DNA of 64,000 nt from Lacrimispora sp. 210928-DFI.3.58 (lineage in GTDB: Bacteria > Bacillota > Clostridia > Lachnospirales > Lachnospiraceae). The notes beneath the pieces are model-generated. The model had not been told where the DNA came from. It ran no database searches and worked only from the letters and a program-made list of their open reading frames with translations. Positions 52,264-60,457 of this stretch are shown here, piece by piece (position 1 is the stretch's first letter; the number at the start of each line of letters is the position of its first letter). The translations under genes were made by a program, and so were the position numbers. The DNA lies in contig NZ_JAJCIC010000017.1 in the NCBI RefSeq assembly GCF_020554865.1, positions 30,038 through 94,037 of the forward strand. The letters are read 5' to 3'.

Positions 52264-52467
52264 ATGGCAAGAATGAGTAACAAGCGACGGCTGGAATGGT
52301 CTTTCTTCTTAAATGACCGCAGCCGTATCACTTACAACGAATTGTGCCGGAAATGCCAGCACGAATGTAAACAGAGCTTCCGGGCGGTTGTGGTTGACTG
52401 CCCGAAGTATCTTTCCAAGCGTTCCAAGAAAAAGGACAAGACTGCCGGAAACGGCAAAATCCCTTAG
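52264..52467 (+). CDS. Small basic element-encoded protein, unknown function
   Basis: 67 residues: MARMSNKRRLEWSFFLNDRS and a Cys-rich part (CRKCQHECKQ..VVDCPKY) with a Lys-rich tail. It may bind zinc and nucleic acid. AAAGGAG precedes the ATG. Similar short ORFs sit upstream of relaxase genes in related elements, to my recollection. Confidence 0.7.
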   Translation: MARMSNKRRLEWSFFLNDRSRITYNELCRKCQHECKQSFRAVVVDCPKYLSKRSKKKDKTAGNGKIP

Positions 52468-52476
52468 GAACTAAGG

Positions 52477-52517
52477 GCGCACTTCTATACATAGTCTAAA
52501 GACCATGTATCGTGCGT
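52477..52517. other. Nested inverted repeats, oriT candidate
   Basis: GCGCAC...GTGCGT (52477-52482, 52512-52517) encloses ATACAT...ATGTAT (52487-52492, 52505-52510). Located upstream of the relaxase genes in a non-coding stretch, as expected for a transfer origin. Confidence 0.5.
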
Positions 52518-52636
52518 CCTGCGGAGCTTACCTCTGCCGCTGATAAAATCAGCAATCCGAGGTCTGCGTTCGCTTCGCTCCGACAAGGTGGCTACACCCC
52601 CTTGCGCCGCTAAAGCGGCTATCCCCTGTGTACCCG

Positions 52637-52671
52637 CCGCAAAGAGAAATCCGCTCTGCGGTTTTCCCTTT
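52637..52671 (+). terminator. Terminator before DUF3847
   Basis: CCGCAAAGAG / CTCTGCGG arms followed by TTTTCCCTTTT. Confidence 0.7.
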
Positions 52672-52753
52672 TCATCGGGTTTTATAGAAGCACTGACACA
52701 CGGACTGTCTGCGGATGGTCTTTCTTTATCTTATCAGCAAAGGATGTGAGAAC

Positions 52754-53071
52754 ATGGAAAAATCTTTGGAACAGTTGAAGCAGGAATATGAAAAAACCAC
52801 TGTCCTGCTGGAACAGGAAAAACGGAAAATGCAGCGTTTGAAAAACCGGCAGGCGTATCTGGAAAGCGGTTCCCGGAAACAGAGGACGCACCGGCTGATT
52901 ACCCGTGGGGCAGCTATTGAGAGCATTGCACCACAGACAAAGGAGCTATCCGAAGCGGAATTTTATTCCCTCATGGAAAGCATTTTGAATCTGCCACAGG
53001 CGGAGCATTTCATCCGGTCTGCCACAGAGAACCACGCCCGTATTTCCGGGCAGGAGAAAGGCGGTGACTAA
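52754..53071 (+). CDS. DUF3847-family protein
   Basis: 105 residues from the ATG at 52754, after AAAGGATGTGAG. MEKSLEQLKQEYEKTTVLLE is a coiled coil, followed by RTHRLITRGAAIESIAP and LSEAEFYSLMESIL. The family is always found ahead of MobA/MobL relaxase genes, as here (gap of 2 nt), so an accessory of the relaxosome is likely. Confidence 0.85.
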   Translation: MEKSLEQLKQEYEKTTVLLEQEKRKMQRLKNRQAYLESGSRKQRTHRLITRGAAIESIAPQTKELSEAEFYSLMESILNLPQAEHFIRSATENHARISGQEKGGD

Positions 53072-53073
53072 GG

Positions 53074-54546
53074 ATAGCACTTTATCATTTTTCAATCGCA
53101 CAGATCAAGCGCAGCGCCGGTCAGAGCGCCATTGCCAGCGTAGCCTATCGAGCCGGGGAGCGTCTTTACAGCAGCTACTATGGAGAAGTCAGCGACTACA
53201 CCAAAAAGGGCGGCGTGATCGCTTCGGAAATCATGCTGCCGCCCCATGCGCCGGAAATATATCTTGACCGGGCGACCCTCTGGAATGCTGTGGAGAACTG
53301 CGAGAAACATCCAAAAGCACAGCTTGCCTATTCCTTTGATATTGCCATGCAGAATGAATTGACGCTGGAAGAAAACATGGAGCTGGCGAGGAAGTTCGTA
53401 CAGGAGCAGTTTGTGACAAAAGGCATGATTGCCGACCTTGCTTTTCACAGCCCGGAGAAAGAGGACGGCGGCATCCCTAACCCGCATTTTCATGTGATGA
53501 CAACCATGCGCCCTTTGAACCCGGATGGCACATGGGGACAAAAACAGCGTCGGGAATATCTTCTTGATGAAGATGGAAACCGAATCCGGGATAAAAACGG
53601 CGATTATATGTTTAACGCTGTCCATACAACAGACTGGCATGAGCCGGAAACGCTGGAACACTGGCGGGAGCAGTGGGCGGCTGCCGTTAATACAAAATTT
53701 GAGGAAAAAGGGCTGGATGTGCGTATCGACCACCGTTCCTATGTGCGGCAGGGGCTTGACCTGATACCTACTGTCCACGAGGGAGCTAATGTCCGGCAGA
53801 TGGAAGCAAAGGGCATCCGCACCGAGAAAGGGGAACTGAACCGCTGGATTAAAGCCACCAACCGGCTCATGCAGGATGTGAGGAAGAAGATCAAAGCCCT
53901 GTTTGTCTGGATGGCAGAGGTAAAAGAAGAACTTTCCAAACCGCAGACACCGAGCCTTGCCGACCTGTTGATCGCTTATTACAACCAGCGCAACGCAGGG
54001 GCATGGAGCAATAAAGCCAGAACCGGAAACTTAAAGCAGTTTGCCGAAGCCGTCAATTATCTGACGGAAAACAAGCTGCTCACATTAGAGGATTTGCAGG
54101 AGCGTCTTTCCTCTGTCAACGAAGAATTTGAAGCGTTAAGCGACTCCATGAAAAAGAAATCTGCCCGGATAAAGGAATTGCAGGAATTGATACGGGAGGG
54201 CGAGAATTACCAGCGGCTAAAACCTGTTCATACGGAATTGAACAATATCAAGTTTAAGAAACAGAGGGAGAAATTTGAAACATCCCACGATGCGGAGTTA
54301 CGGCTGTTTTATGCCGCCCGCCGTATTTTGAAAGAAAAACTGGACGGAAAACCCATTGCCCTGAAAGCATGGAAACAGGAATACGCACAGTTAAAAACAG
54401 AGTATGCCGAACTGTCTCCGCAGCACAAGCCACTCCGGGAGGAAGTCATACGGCTACGGCAGGTGCAGAACGCCGTAGATACCGCACTGCGCCGGAGGGA
54501 GCAGCCACAGGCAGTACAGAGAAAGAAACATGAGATGGAGCTATGA
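53074..54546 (+). CDS. MobA/MobL-family relaxase with apparent ATA start
   Basis: 490 residues if translation begins at the ATA codon 53074-53076, where relatives have ATG: the reading frame then goes ALYHFSIAQIKRSAGQSAIA and SVAYRAGERLYSSYY, which carries the conserved Tyr motif. NPHFHVMTTMRPL gives the HxH metal site. The frame has no ATG or GTG before GTG 53215, which would remove motif I. A GGAGAAAGGCGG site lies upstream. The long helical C-terminal half is typical. Nicks oriT and leads DNA transfer. Confidence 0.8.
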   Translation: MALYHFSIAQIKRSAGQSAIASVAYRAGERLYSSYYGEVSDYTKKGGVIASEIMLPPHAPEIYLDRATLWNAVENCEKHPKAQLAYSFDIAMQNELTLEENMELARKFVQEQFVTKGMIADLAFHSPEKEDGGIPNPHFHVMTTMRPLNPDGTWGQKQRREYLLDEDGNRIRDKNGDYMFNAVHTTDWHEPETLEHWREQWAAAVNTKFEEKGLDVRIDHRSYVRQGLDLIPTVHEGANVRQMEAKGIRTEKGELNRWIKATNRLMQDVRKKIKALFVWMAEVKEELSKPQTPSLADLLIAYYNQRNAGAWSNKARTGNLKQFAEAVNYLTENKLLTLEDLQERLSSVNEEFEALSDSMKKKSARIKELQELIREGENYQRLKPVHTELNNIKFKKQREKFETSHDAELRLFYAARRILKEKLDGKPIALKAWKQEYAQLKTEYAELSPQHKPLREEVIRLRQVQNAVDTALRRREQPQAVQRKKHEMEL

Positions 54547-54593
54547 TATAACCGGCAGCTTTACCGCTACCAGTATTTTTATGGAGGGAGCAT

Positions 54594-55334
54594 TTGAATG
54601 TATTTGAAGCGGTGAAACAGTCTGTTACCACCCGGCAGGCTGCTTCATTCTATGGAATCCGGGTGGGGAGAAACGGCATGGTCTGCTGTCCATTCCACAA
54701 TGACCGCACGCCCAGCATGAAAGTGGACAGCCGCTTTTACTGCTTCGGCTGCGGGGCTTCCGGGGATGTGATCGACTTTGCCGCTTTGCTGCATGGATTG
54801 GGGAAACGGGAAGCTGCGGTCAGGCTTGCGGAGGACTTCGGCGTTTCCTATGAGAAATCCGGCAATGCGCCGCCAGATAGGAAGCGTCACAACAGGTCAC
54901 AGCCCCGACAAAAATCAGCGGAGCAGAGATTTCAGGAAACGGAACGGTATTGTTTCCGGGTGCTATGCGATTATCTGCGCCTGCTGGAGCATTGGAAAAC
55001 AGCACACGCCCCACAGCCGCAGGATGCCATCTGGCATCCTCTTTTTGTGGAAGCGTTGCAGAGGATAAGCTACACAGAATACCTTTTGGATATTTTGTTA
55101 TACGGAGAAATAGAAGAAAAAGCGGCATTGATCGCCGCACAGGGAAAGGAGGTGTTGCGGCTTGAACAGCGAATTTCAGAGCTTGCCGCCGGAAACGCAG
55201 GAAGCGGTCAAAAGGACGATGGACACAATGGAACCGGCGCAGACACCGGCAGAAATCCGGGAAACATTAGAGGGGACGCAGAAAGGCGGCGTGAAGAACA
55301 GCATCCGAAACTGCCTGACGGTGTTCCAGCGTGA
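54594..55334 (+). CDS. CHC2 zinc-finger primase-like protein
   Basis: 246 residues from a TTG start at 54594 (GGAGGGAG upstream; the nearby ATG is out of frame). Zinc ligands CCPFHND and FYCFGCGASGDVIDF form a DnaG-type CHC2 finger; the catalytic TOPRIM domain is absent. The C-terminal third is charged and low complexity, and overlaps the next gene by 173 nt. Primes or guides replication of the mobilised strand with the VapE-like helicase. Confidence 0.85.
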   Translation: MNVFEAVKQSVTTRQAASFYGIRVGRNGMVCCPFHNDRTPSMKVDSRFYCFGCGASGDVIDFAALLHGLGKREAAVRLAEDFGVSYEKSGNAPPDRKRHNRSQPRQKSAEQRFQETERYCFRVLCDYLRLLEHWKTAHAPQPQDAIWHPLFVEALQRISYTEYLLDILLYGEIEEKAALIAAQGKEVLRLEQRISELAAGNAGSGQKDDGHNGTGADTGRNPGNIRGDAERRREEQHPKLPDGVPA

Positions 55335-56559
55335 CCCTCTGTTTCGCGGGGCGCTGCGCCTGAACCTTTTGACGGAGCAGATTGACATTGTGAAGCCGCT
55401 GGGCTGGGAGCGCACCAGTACCACGCTGACCGACATGGACATGAACTACCTGCTTTTGTATCTGGAAGAAAATTACGGGCTTACCAGCGAGAAAAAGGTG
55501 CAGAGCGCCATCAAGATTGTTGCCAATGAAAACCGCTACCATCCAGTCAGGGATTACCTGAACAGCCTGCAATGGGACGGCACAGAGCGCATCCGTTACG
55601 CCCTGCATCACTTTCTGGGAGCCGATACGGACGAATACACCTATGAAGCCTTGAAACTGTTCCTGATGGGAGCCATCCGGCGGGTATTCAGACCGGGGAG
55701 CAAGTTTGAGGTCATGCTCTGTCTGGTTGGTGGTCAGGGAGCCGGGAAATCTACCTTTTTCCGGCTGCTGGCAGGCAGGGACGAATGGTTTTCAGACGAT
55801 TTGAAAAAGCTGGACGATGAAAATGTGTACCGCAAGCTGCAAGGGCATTGGATTATCGAGATGTCGGAGATGATTGCCACAGCCAACGCCAAGAGTATTG
55901 AGGAAATCAAGTCATTCTTAAGCCGCCAGAAAGAAACCTACAAAGTGCCGTATGAGACACATCCGGCAGACCGGCTGCGGCAATGTGTATTTGGAGGGAC
56001 GACCAACCGGCAGGACTTTTTGCCCCGTGACCGCACCGGCAACCGGCGCTTTCTCCCCGTGACGGTGTACCCGGAACGGGCGGAGGTTCACATACTGGAC
56101 GATGAAGCGGCGGCGAGGGCGTATATCGAACAGATGTGGGCGGAAGCCATGACGGTTTATCGCAGTGGGAAGTATAAGCTGTCATTCAGCATGGAAATGA
56201 ACCGATACCTGAACGCCCACCAGCAGGACTTTATGCAGGAAGACACACAGGCCGGCATGATCTACGCCTATTTGGAGGACTACACCGGCGACAGGGTATG
56301 TTCCAAGCAGCTTTATGAGGAAGCGCTGGGGAACTTAAATTCCCCGGCAGACTGGGAGACACGGGCAATCTGCGAGATTATGAATACCGGCATTGCGGGC
56401 GGCATCATACAGGGCTGGGTAGCCTACAAAAGCCCGAAGCGGTATAAGAAATACGGTTCTCAAAAAGGCTGGGAGCGTGTCAACCAAGCTCCGCCGGAGG
56501 GGGACGGTTTTCAGGAAATCACGGAAGAAGAAGCCCGGCAAATGGAACTTCCATTCTGA
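55162..56559 (+). CDS. VapE-family SF3-like helicase/ATPase
   Basis: 465 residues from TTG 55162, which has AAAGGAGG ten bases upstream. The VapE domain holds Walker A GGQGAGKST, Walker B IIEMSEM and the arginine motif FGGTTNRQDFLPRDRTGNRRFLPV. Virulence-associated E proteins of elements act in replication with a small primase. It begins 173 nt before the CHC2 gene ends and is followed by iterons. Confidence 0.88.
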   Translation: MNSEFQSLPPETQEAVKRTMDTMEPAQTPAEIRETLEGTQKGGVKNSIRNCLTVFQRDPLFRGALRLNLLTEQIDIVKPLGWERTSTTLTDMDMNYLLLYLEENYGLTSEKKVQSAIKIVANENRYHPVRDYLNSLQWDGTERIRYALHHFLGADTDEYTYEALKLFLMGAIRRVFRPGSKFEVMLCLVGGQGAGKSTFFRLLAGRDEWFSDDLKKLDDENVYRKLQGHWIIEMSEMIATANAKSIEEIKSFLSRQKETYKVPYETHPADRLRQCVFGGTTNRQDFLPRDRTGNRRFLPVTVYPERAEVHILDDEAAARAYIEQMWAEAMTVYRSGKYKLSFSMEMNRYLNAHQQDFMQEDTQAGMIYAYLEDYTGDRVCSKQLYEEALGNLNSPADWETRAICEIMNTGIAGGIIQGWVAYKSPKRYKKYGSQKGWERVNQAPPEGDGFQEITEEEARQMELPF

Positions 56560-56568
56560 AAAGCCACC

Positions 56569-56753
56569 GGTTGACAGTTTGGTTGACGCTTTGGTTGACA
56601 GCCGGTTGACGGGGAAAAGCCTGATATTTGGGGCATTTCTCTCCTTTGTCAACCATGTCAACCAAGAAATCAAAGAAAAAGTAAAAAGTAATAATAGAGC
56701 GCCTATGGATTGTTTTCAAAGTCTTTTCTGCCGGTTGACACGGTTTGGTTGAC
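56569..56753. repeat. GGTTGAC iterons (replication-origin candidate)
   Basis: Eight GGTTGAC units in 185 bp: direct at 56569, 56581, 56593 and 56604 (12, 12, 11 bp apart), inverted at 56648 and 56657, direct at 56733 and 56747. A ninth, inverted, lies at 56479 within vapE. Arrangement is that of an iteron origin next to its replication protein gene. Confidence 0.75.
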
Positions 56754-56829
56754 ACGGAGACAGTCTGCGGCTGTACACCTGTCTGACATTCCCTTGTCGG
56801 GCATATTTCATTTATGGAGGTAACTGCCT

Positions 56830-57015
56830 ATGGCAAAAAGCAAAAACGAGAGCAATAACAAAAACAGCGGCACCCTGCTTACCGAAAAAGACGGCACCCA
56901 GTATTTTGTCATGGGGAAAGTCCGTATCAAGGTATCGGAGCATTTCGCACAGGATGGGAAGCCGCTTGACAGCCTGCTGGAAGATGTGATCCAGCACGCT
57001 GCCGCCGCTTCCTGA
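56830..57015 (+). CDS. TnpW-family small protein
   Basis: 61 residues from the ATG at 56830, with GGAGG upstream. A short polar N-terminus leads to TEKDGTQYFVMGKVRIKVSEHF and LLEDVIQHAAA. This small protein always precedes a large serine recombinase gene in Tn4451/Tn4453-type elements. Role unknown. Confidence 0.85.
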   Translation: MAKSKNESNNKNSGTLLTEKDGTQYFVMGKVRIKVSEHFAQDGKPLDSLLEDVIQHAAAAS

Positions 57016-57044
57016 AAAAATACGGAATAACGACTGTCAATCAG

Positions 57045-57092
57045 CCCACGCTTATGATATACTTGTACCAGCGAGTATTGTATAAGCGTGGG
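57045..57092 (+). repeat. Inverted repeat before the recombinase gene
   Basis: CCCACGCTTAT (57045-57055) and ATAAGCGTGGG (57082-57092) form 11-bp perfect arms around a 26-nt loop. Possibly a binding site for the recombinase or its regulator; a single related arm lies near attL. Confidence 0.65.
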
Positions 57093-57122
57093 TTGTTTCT
57101 TTTAGAAGGAGGATTTTTAACC

Positions 57123-58745
57123 GTGAAACAACCATACAATACAACGATTTATAACACTGCACTATATTTGAGATTGAGCCGTGACGATGAATTACAGGGG
57201 GAAAGCGGCAGTATCCAGACCCAGCGCATGATGCTTAGACAGTATGCCGCAGAGCATGGGCTGACCGTTGTAGACGAGTACATTGACGACGGATGGAGTG
57301 GGACAAATTTCGAGCGTCCAAGTTTCCAAAGGATGATTGATGACATCGAAGACGGGAAAATCAACTGCGTTGTCACAAAGGACTTATCCCGTCTGGGAAG
57401 AAACTATATCCTGACCGGTCAGTACACGGAAATCTATTTCCCCAGCAAGGGAGTACGCTACATTGCCATCAATGACAATGTGGACACCATCAACGGAGAA
57501 AGCGAGCTTGCACCGTTCTTAAACATCCTGAATGAAATGCACGCCCGACAGACCAGCAAAAAGGTCAAGGCTGCCATGCACACAAGATTTGCCAATGGCG
57601 CACACTATGGAGCCTATGCACCGCTGGGCTATGTAAAAGACCCGGACAAAAAAGGTCATCTTCTGATCGACCCGGAAACACGCTGGATTGTAGAGAAGAT
57701 TTTTGACCTTGCTGTACACGGGCGTGGAGCCGCCAGCATTACACGGATTCTGGTGGAGGAAAAAGTACCTACCCCCGGCTGGCTGAACTATGAAAGATAC
57801 GGGACTTTCGCCAATATCTACGCCGGTGCGCCCGCAGAAAAAGCCTATGCGTGGACGATAGCACAGGTCAAGAGCATTTTGAAAGAGGAAACCTACATCG
57901 GTCACAGCATTCACAACAAGCAGAGCAACATTTCATTCAAGAACAAGAAAAAGGTGCGGAAGCCGCAGGAAGAATGGTATCGTGTGGAAAATACCCACGA
58001 AGCCATCATTTCTGAAGAAGTGTTCCAAAAAGTTCAGGAGCTGATTGCAAGCAGACGCAGGAAACGCAGAAACGGTACGACACAGATTTTCGCAGGATTG
58101 ATAAAATGTGCAGACTGCGGATGGTCTTTAGCCTATGGGGAAAACAAGCAGAATAAGAACCCATACGGGTACTACCATTGCAGCAAGAACGGGCAGGGAT
58201 TACGCCAGTGTTCCATGCACTATATCCGCTATGATGTACTGTATGCCTATGTGCTTGCAAGACTGCAATACTGGTCTATGCTGGCACAGAAAGACGAGGA
58301 CAAGCTGCTGAAACGCCTGCTCAATGCCAGCGACAGGGAAAGAAACTCTGCGAAGAAAAAGCAGGCTGCGGAGCTGAAAAAGGCAGAGAAGCGTAAAGCC
58401 GAGGTTGACGGGCTGTTTGCTAAAATGTATGAGGACTGGTCTGCCGGACGCATAACCGAGTATAACTTCAATATGCTGTCCGAGAAGTACCAGAACGAGC
58501 AAAAGGAGCTTGAAACAAAAATAAGACAGCTTCACGAAACGATGGAAGCCGCCGTACAGACCGCAGCGGATGCTGAAAAGTGGATTGCCCTGATGAAACA
58601 GTATGTCAACCCTGTGGAGCTGACCGCCGAACTTCTGAACACTCTAATTGAAAAAATAACCGTCCACGAAGCTGTCAAGGGCGAGGACGGAAGCCGTGAG
58701 CAGGAAGTAGAAATCTACTACCGCTTCATCGGCAAAATCGACTGA
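57123..58745 (+). CDS. Large serine recombinase (TnpX/TndX type)
   Basis: 540 residues from GTG 57123, with AAGGAGG ten bases upstream. An N-terminal resolvase domain (YLRLSRDD with the Ser nucleophile, LSRLGRNYILTGQY with conserved Arg) is followed by the recombinase domain (PLGYVKDP..VEKIFDLAV), a zinc ribbon (KCADCGWSLAY..CSKNG..C) and a Lys-rich coiled coil. Such enzymes insert and excise without duplicating the target. Its gene ends 42 nt from attR, the typical position. Confidence 0.95.
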   Translation: MKQPYNTTIYNTALYLRLSRDDELQGESGSIQTQRMMLRQYAAEHGLTVVDEYIDDGWSGTNFERPSFQRMIDDIEDGKINCVVTKDLSRLGRNYILTGQYTEIYFPSKGVRYIAINDNVDTINGESELAPFLNILNEMHARQTSKKVKAAMHTRFANGAHYGAYAPLGYVKDPDKKGHLLIDPETRWIVEKIFDLAVHGRGAASITRILVEEKVPTPGWLNYERYGTFANIYAGAPAEKAYAWTIAQVKSILKEETYIGHSIHNKQSNISFKNKKKVRKPQEEWYRVENTHEAIISEEVFQKVQELIASRRRKRRNGTTQIFAGLIKCADCGWSLAYGENKQNKNPYGYYHCSKNGQGLRQCSMHYIRYDVLYAYVLARLQYWSMLAQKDEDKLLKRLLNASDRERNSAKKKQAAELKKAEKRKAEVDGLFAKMYEDWSAGRITEYNFNMLSEKYQNEQKELETKIRQLHETMEAAVQTAADAEKWIALMKQYVNPVELTAELLNTLIEKITVHEAVKGEDGSREQEVEIYYRFIGKID

Positions 58746-58787
58746 CCTTTCTTTTTTACCCAACAATATCTTTAATTAAGGGAGACG

Positions 58788-58790
58788 GGA
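58788..58790. other. attR core of the mobile element
   Basis: GGA matching the core at 45083-45085; flanks are AGACG on the left and AAAGGG on the right. Confidence 0.8.
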
Positions 58791-59648
58791 AAGGGCTGCC
58801 CTGATGTCTCCTTAATGCTCCCGCTCTGCAATGCATTGGACATCAGCGTAAATGAGCTATTGTCCGGAGAACGGCTGTCCGCTGAGAATTACCAGCAGAA
58901 AGCAGACGATAATATCCTGCGGCTCATAAAGGAAAAAAACAGGCGGCAGCTTATTGGAGTTCTTCTGTCGATCATATTAACAGTTGTTTGTATGACCGGA
59001 CTTTATCATGCAGAATTTTCCGTTGATACCTCTTCCACCTCTTTGCTGGAAGCGGAGATCGATGCCTATAATTTTACAATGGATCTTGAAGTCGATGTTC
59101 TTGAAACAGAGCGCATTGGAAAATACCTGTATGTCCTATATTCCCAAAAGAATCACGAAGGCTATTGGGGCATTGCCCAATTAGAACGTGGAATTTTCGG
59201 CAAGTACCGTTTCAATCACTGCAGTAATTCTAACTGGCCCCTGTATAACGCTTCTGCAAGAACGATCGGCGGCAGAAACTATCTGATCATCTATGGCCTG
59301 AATGAGCTGCCGGATGTTGACAGCTTTCAGGTTTATGGAGACTTTGAGAGGAATGGGGATGTTTTGTATCAGGGAAAAGCACTCTCCACACCTTGTATTG
59401 AGATCATCGAGACAGGAGAGCGGCTTTCCCTCTATGCTGGAAATATCCGGTACTACGATAAACAAGGCACGGAGATCCCCGAAGACCAGCTGTTAAACCT
59501 CTATCCCTCTTCCCAGTCCGGCAGCGGCTCCGGCGTGGGCTCAGCAGAACAATGTTTGATTTATGTGTTTGAAGGTATTCTTTTGGGGATGGGGATTATT
59601 CTTGTGAGGTATTTTTGGTATCCAGGAGTTAGGAATAAAACAGGCTAA
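58791..59648 (+). pseudogene. XRE-family regulator, 3' fragment split by the mobile element
   Basis: Continues the fragment at 44963-45085: KGCPDVSLMLPLCNALDISV, the end of a Cro/CI HTH domain. A membrane segment (about 70 residues on, LIGVLLSIILTVVCMTGLY), an external domain, and a second C-terminal membrane segment follow. The original was a 326-residue membrane-tethered HTH regulator. An in-frame ATG exists at 58815 but no good site precedes it. It ends sharing 4 nt with the convergent gene stop at 59645. Confidence 0.9.
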
Positions 59649-60442
59649 GGGGACTCCTCCATCTTCCTGACAGCCTGTTTTATCTGCTTTAGATCACGTG
59701 CATTTTTCTCTTCCCCAAGCAATTTCTTTACCTTTTGCTCATATTGAATCTTTGAATCTATATAATCGTCAAGTAAATACAACAGAACCTCATTTTTTAG
59801 GAAGCTCCTCACTTTATCAACCTTTTCCGGCTCCTGAAGCCTGATCTCTACAATACATTCCATCAACGCATCAAATTCACTTACCAGCTCCTCACAATAC
59901 CGCTCCTCTTCTCCCTGAAGAAGCAAACAAAAATCCTCCCTCCAGCTGTCCCCGGCCTTTTCCGCAAAGTTATGCAGCAGAAGAAATGGATTCCCTGTCT
60001 CCTCCTTTGTATTAGGCTTCTCCTGGGTTTTTCCCTTTCCCTTTTTGTCCATATATACCCTGACATTGTCAGGGAGAGCATATATTTTGTATTTACCGAT
60101 CTGACTGGTCCGAATCAGAGGCAGCTCAGCTTCCTGCATTTTTTTAATGATCGCATTTAAGCCGCTGGGAGAAAGCTCCAATTTATCCGCCAGATCTCCA
60201 TGATAGAGATTCCCCTCTTCAGCCAGCAGGCTCAGGATCGGTTCGCAGTATTTAGACCGCACATTGTTGATCTGATCCTGGATCATATCATCTGCAGCCT
60301 CTTTTCCCCTCCCCTTGTCCATACACGCCAAATAGCCGGCAACGTAGGCTTTTTGGCCTTCCGTCAGATCAAATTCCTGAGCCCATCCATCATCGCGCTT
60401 CTCATAATGCCTCAAAATCTCATTCAGCATATCAACATCCAT
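59645..60442 (-). CDS. Winged-helix/MarR-like protein of unknown function
   Basis: 265 residues. The middle (CEPILSLLAEEGNLYHGDLADKLELSPSGLNAIIKKMQEAELPLIRTSQIGKYKIYAL) is a winged-helix DNA-binding fold. The N-terminal 70 residues (MDVDMLNEILRHYEKRDDGW) and the helical C-terminal half have no family I recognise. It lies 15 nt after a membrane-protein gene, so the two probably act together. The stop overlaps that of the XRE fragment. Confidence 0.65.
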   Translation of the reverse strand: MDVDMLNEILRHYEKRDDGWAQEFDLTEGQKAYVAGYLACMDKGRGKEAADDMIQDQINNVRSKYCEPILSLLAEEGNLYHGDLADKLELSPSGLNAIIKKMQEAELPLIRTSQIGKYKIYALPDNVRVYMDKKGKGKTQEKPNTKEETGNPFLLLHNFAEKAGDSWREDFCLLLQGEEERYCEELVSEFDALMECIVEIRLQEPEKVDKVRSFLKNEVLLYLLDDYIDSKIQYEQKVKKLLGEEKNARDLKQIKQAVRKMEESP

Positions 60443-60457
60443 TTTCTATTATCCCCC

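Larger units (their letters stand above)
45084..58789 (+). mobile_element. 13.7-kb integrative mobilizable element in an XRE gene
   Basis: It carries a large serine recombinase at its right end, a MobA/MobL relaxase, CHC2 primase, VapE helicase, Xis-like HTH, DUF3847 and TnpW genes, but no type IV secretion set, so it needs a helper for transfer. Cargo is a two-component system with an ABC exporter. Flanks are halves of one XRE gene. Inner boundaries are inferred from restoration of that frame. Confidence 0.88.
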
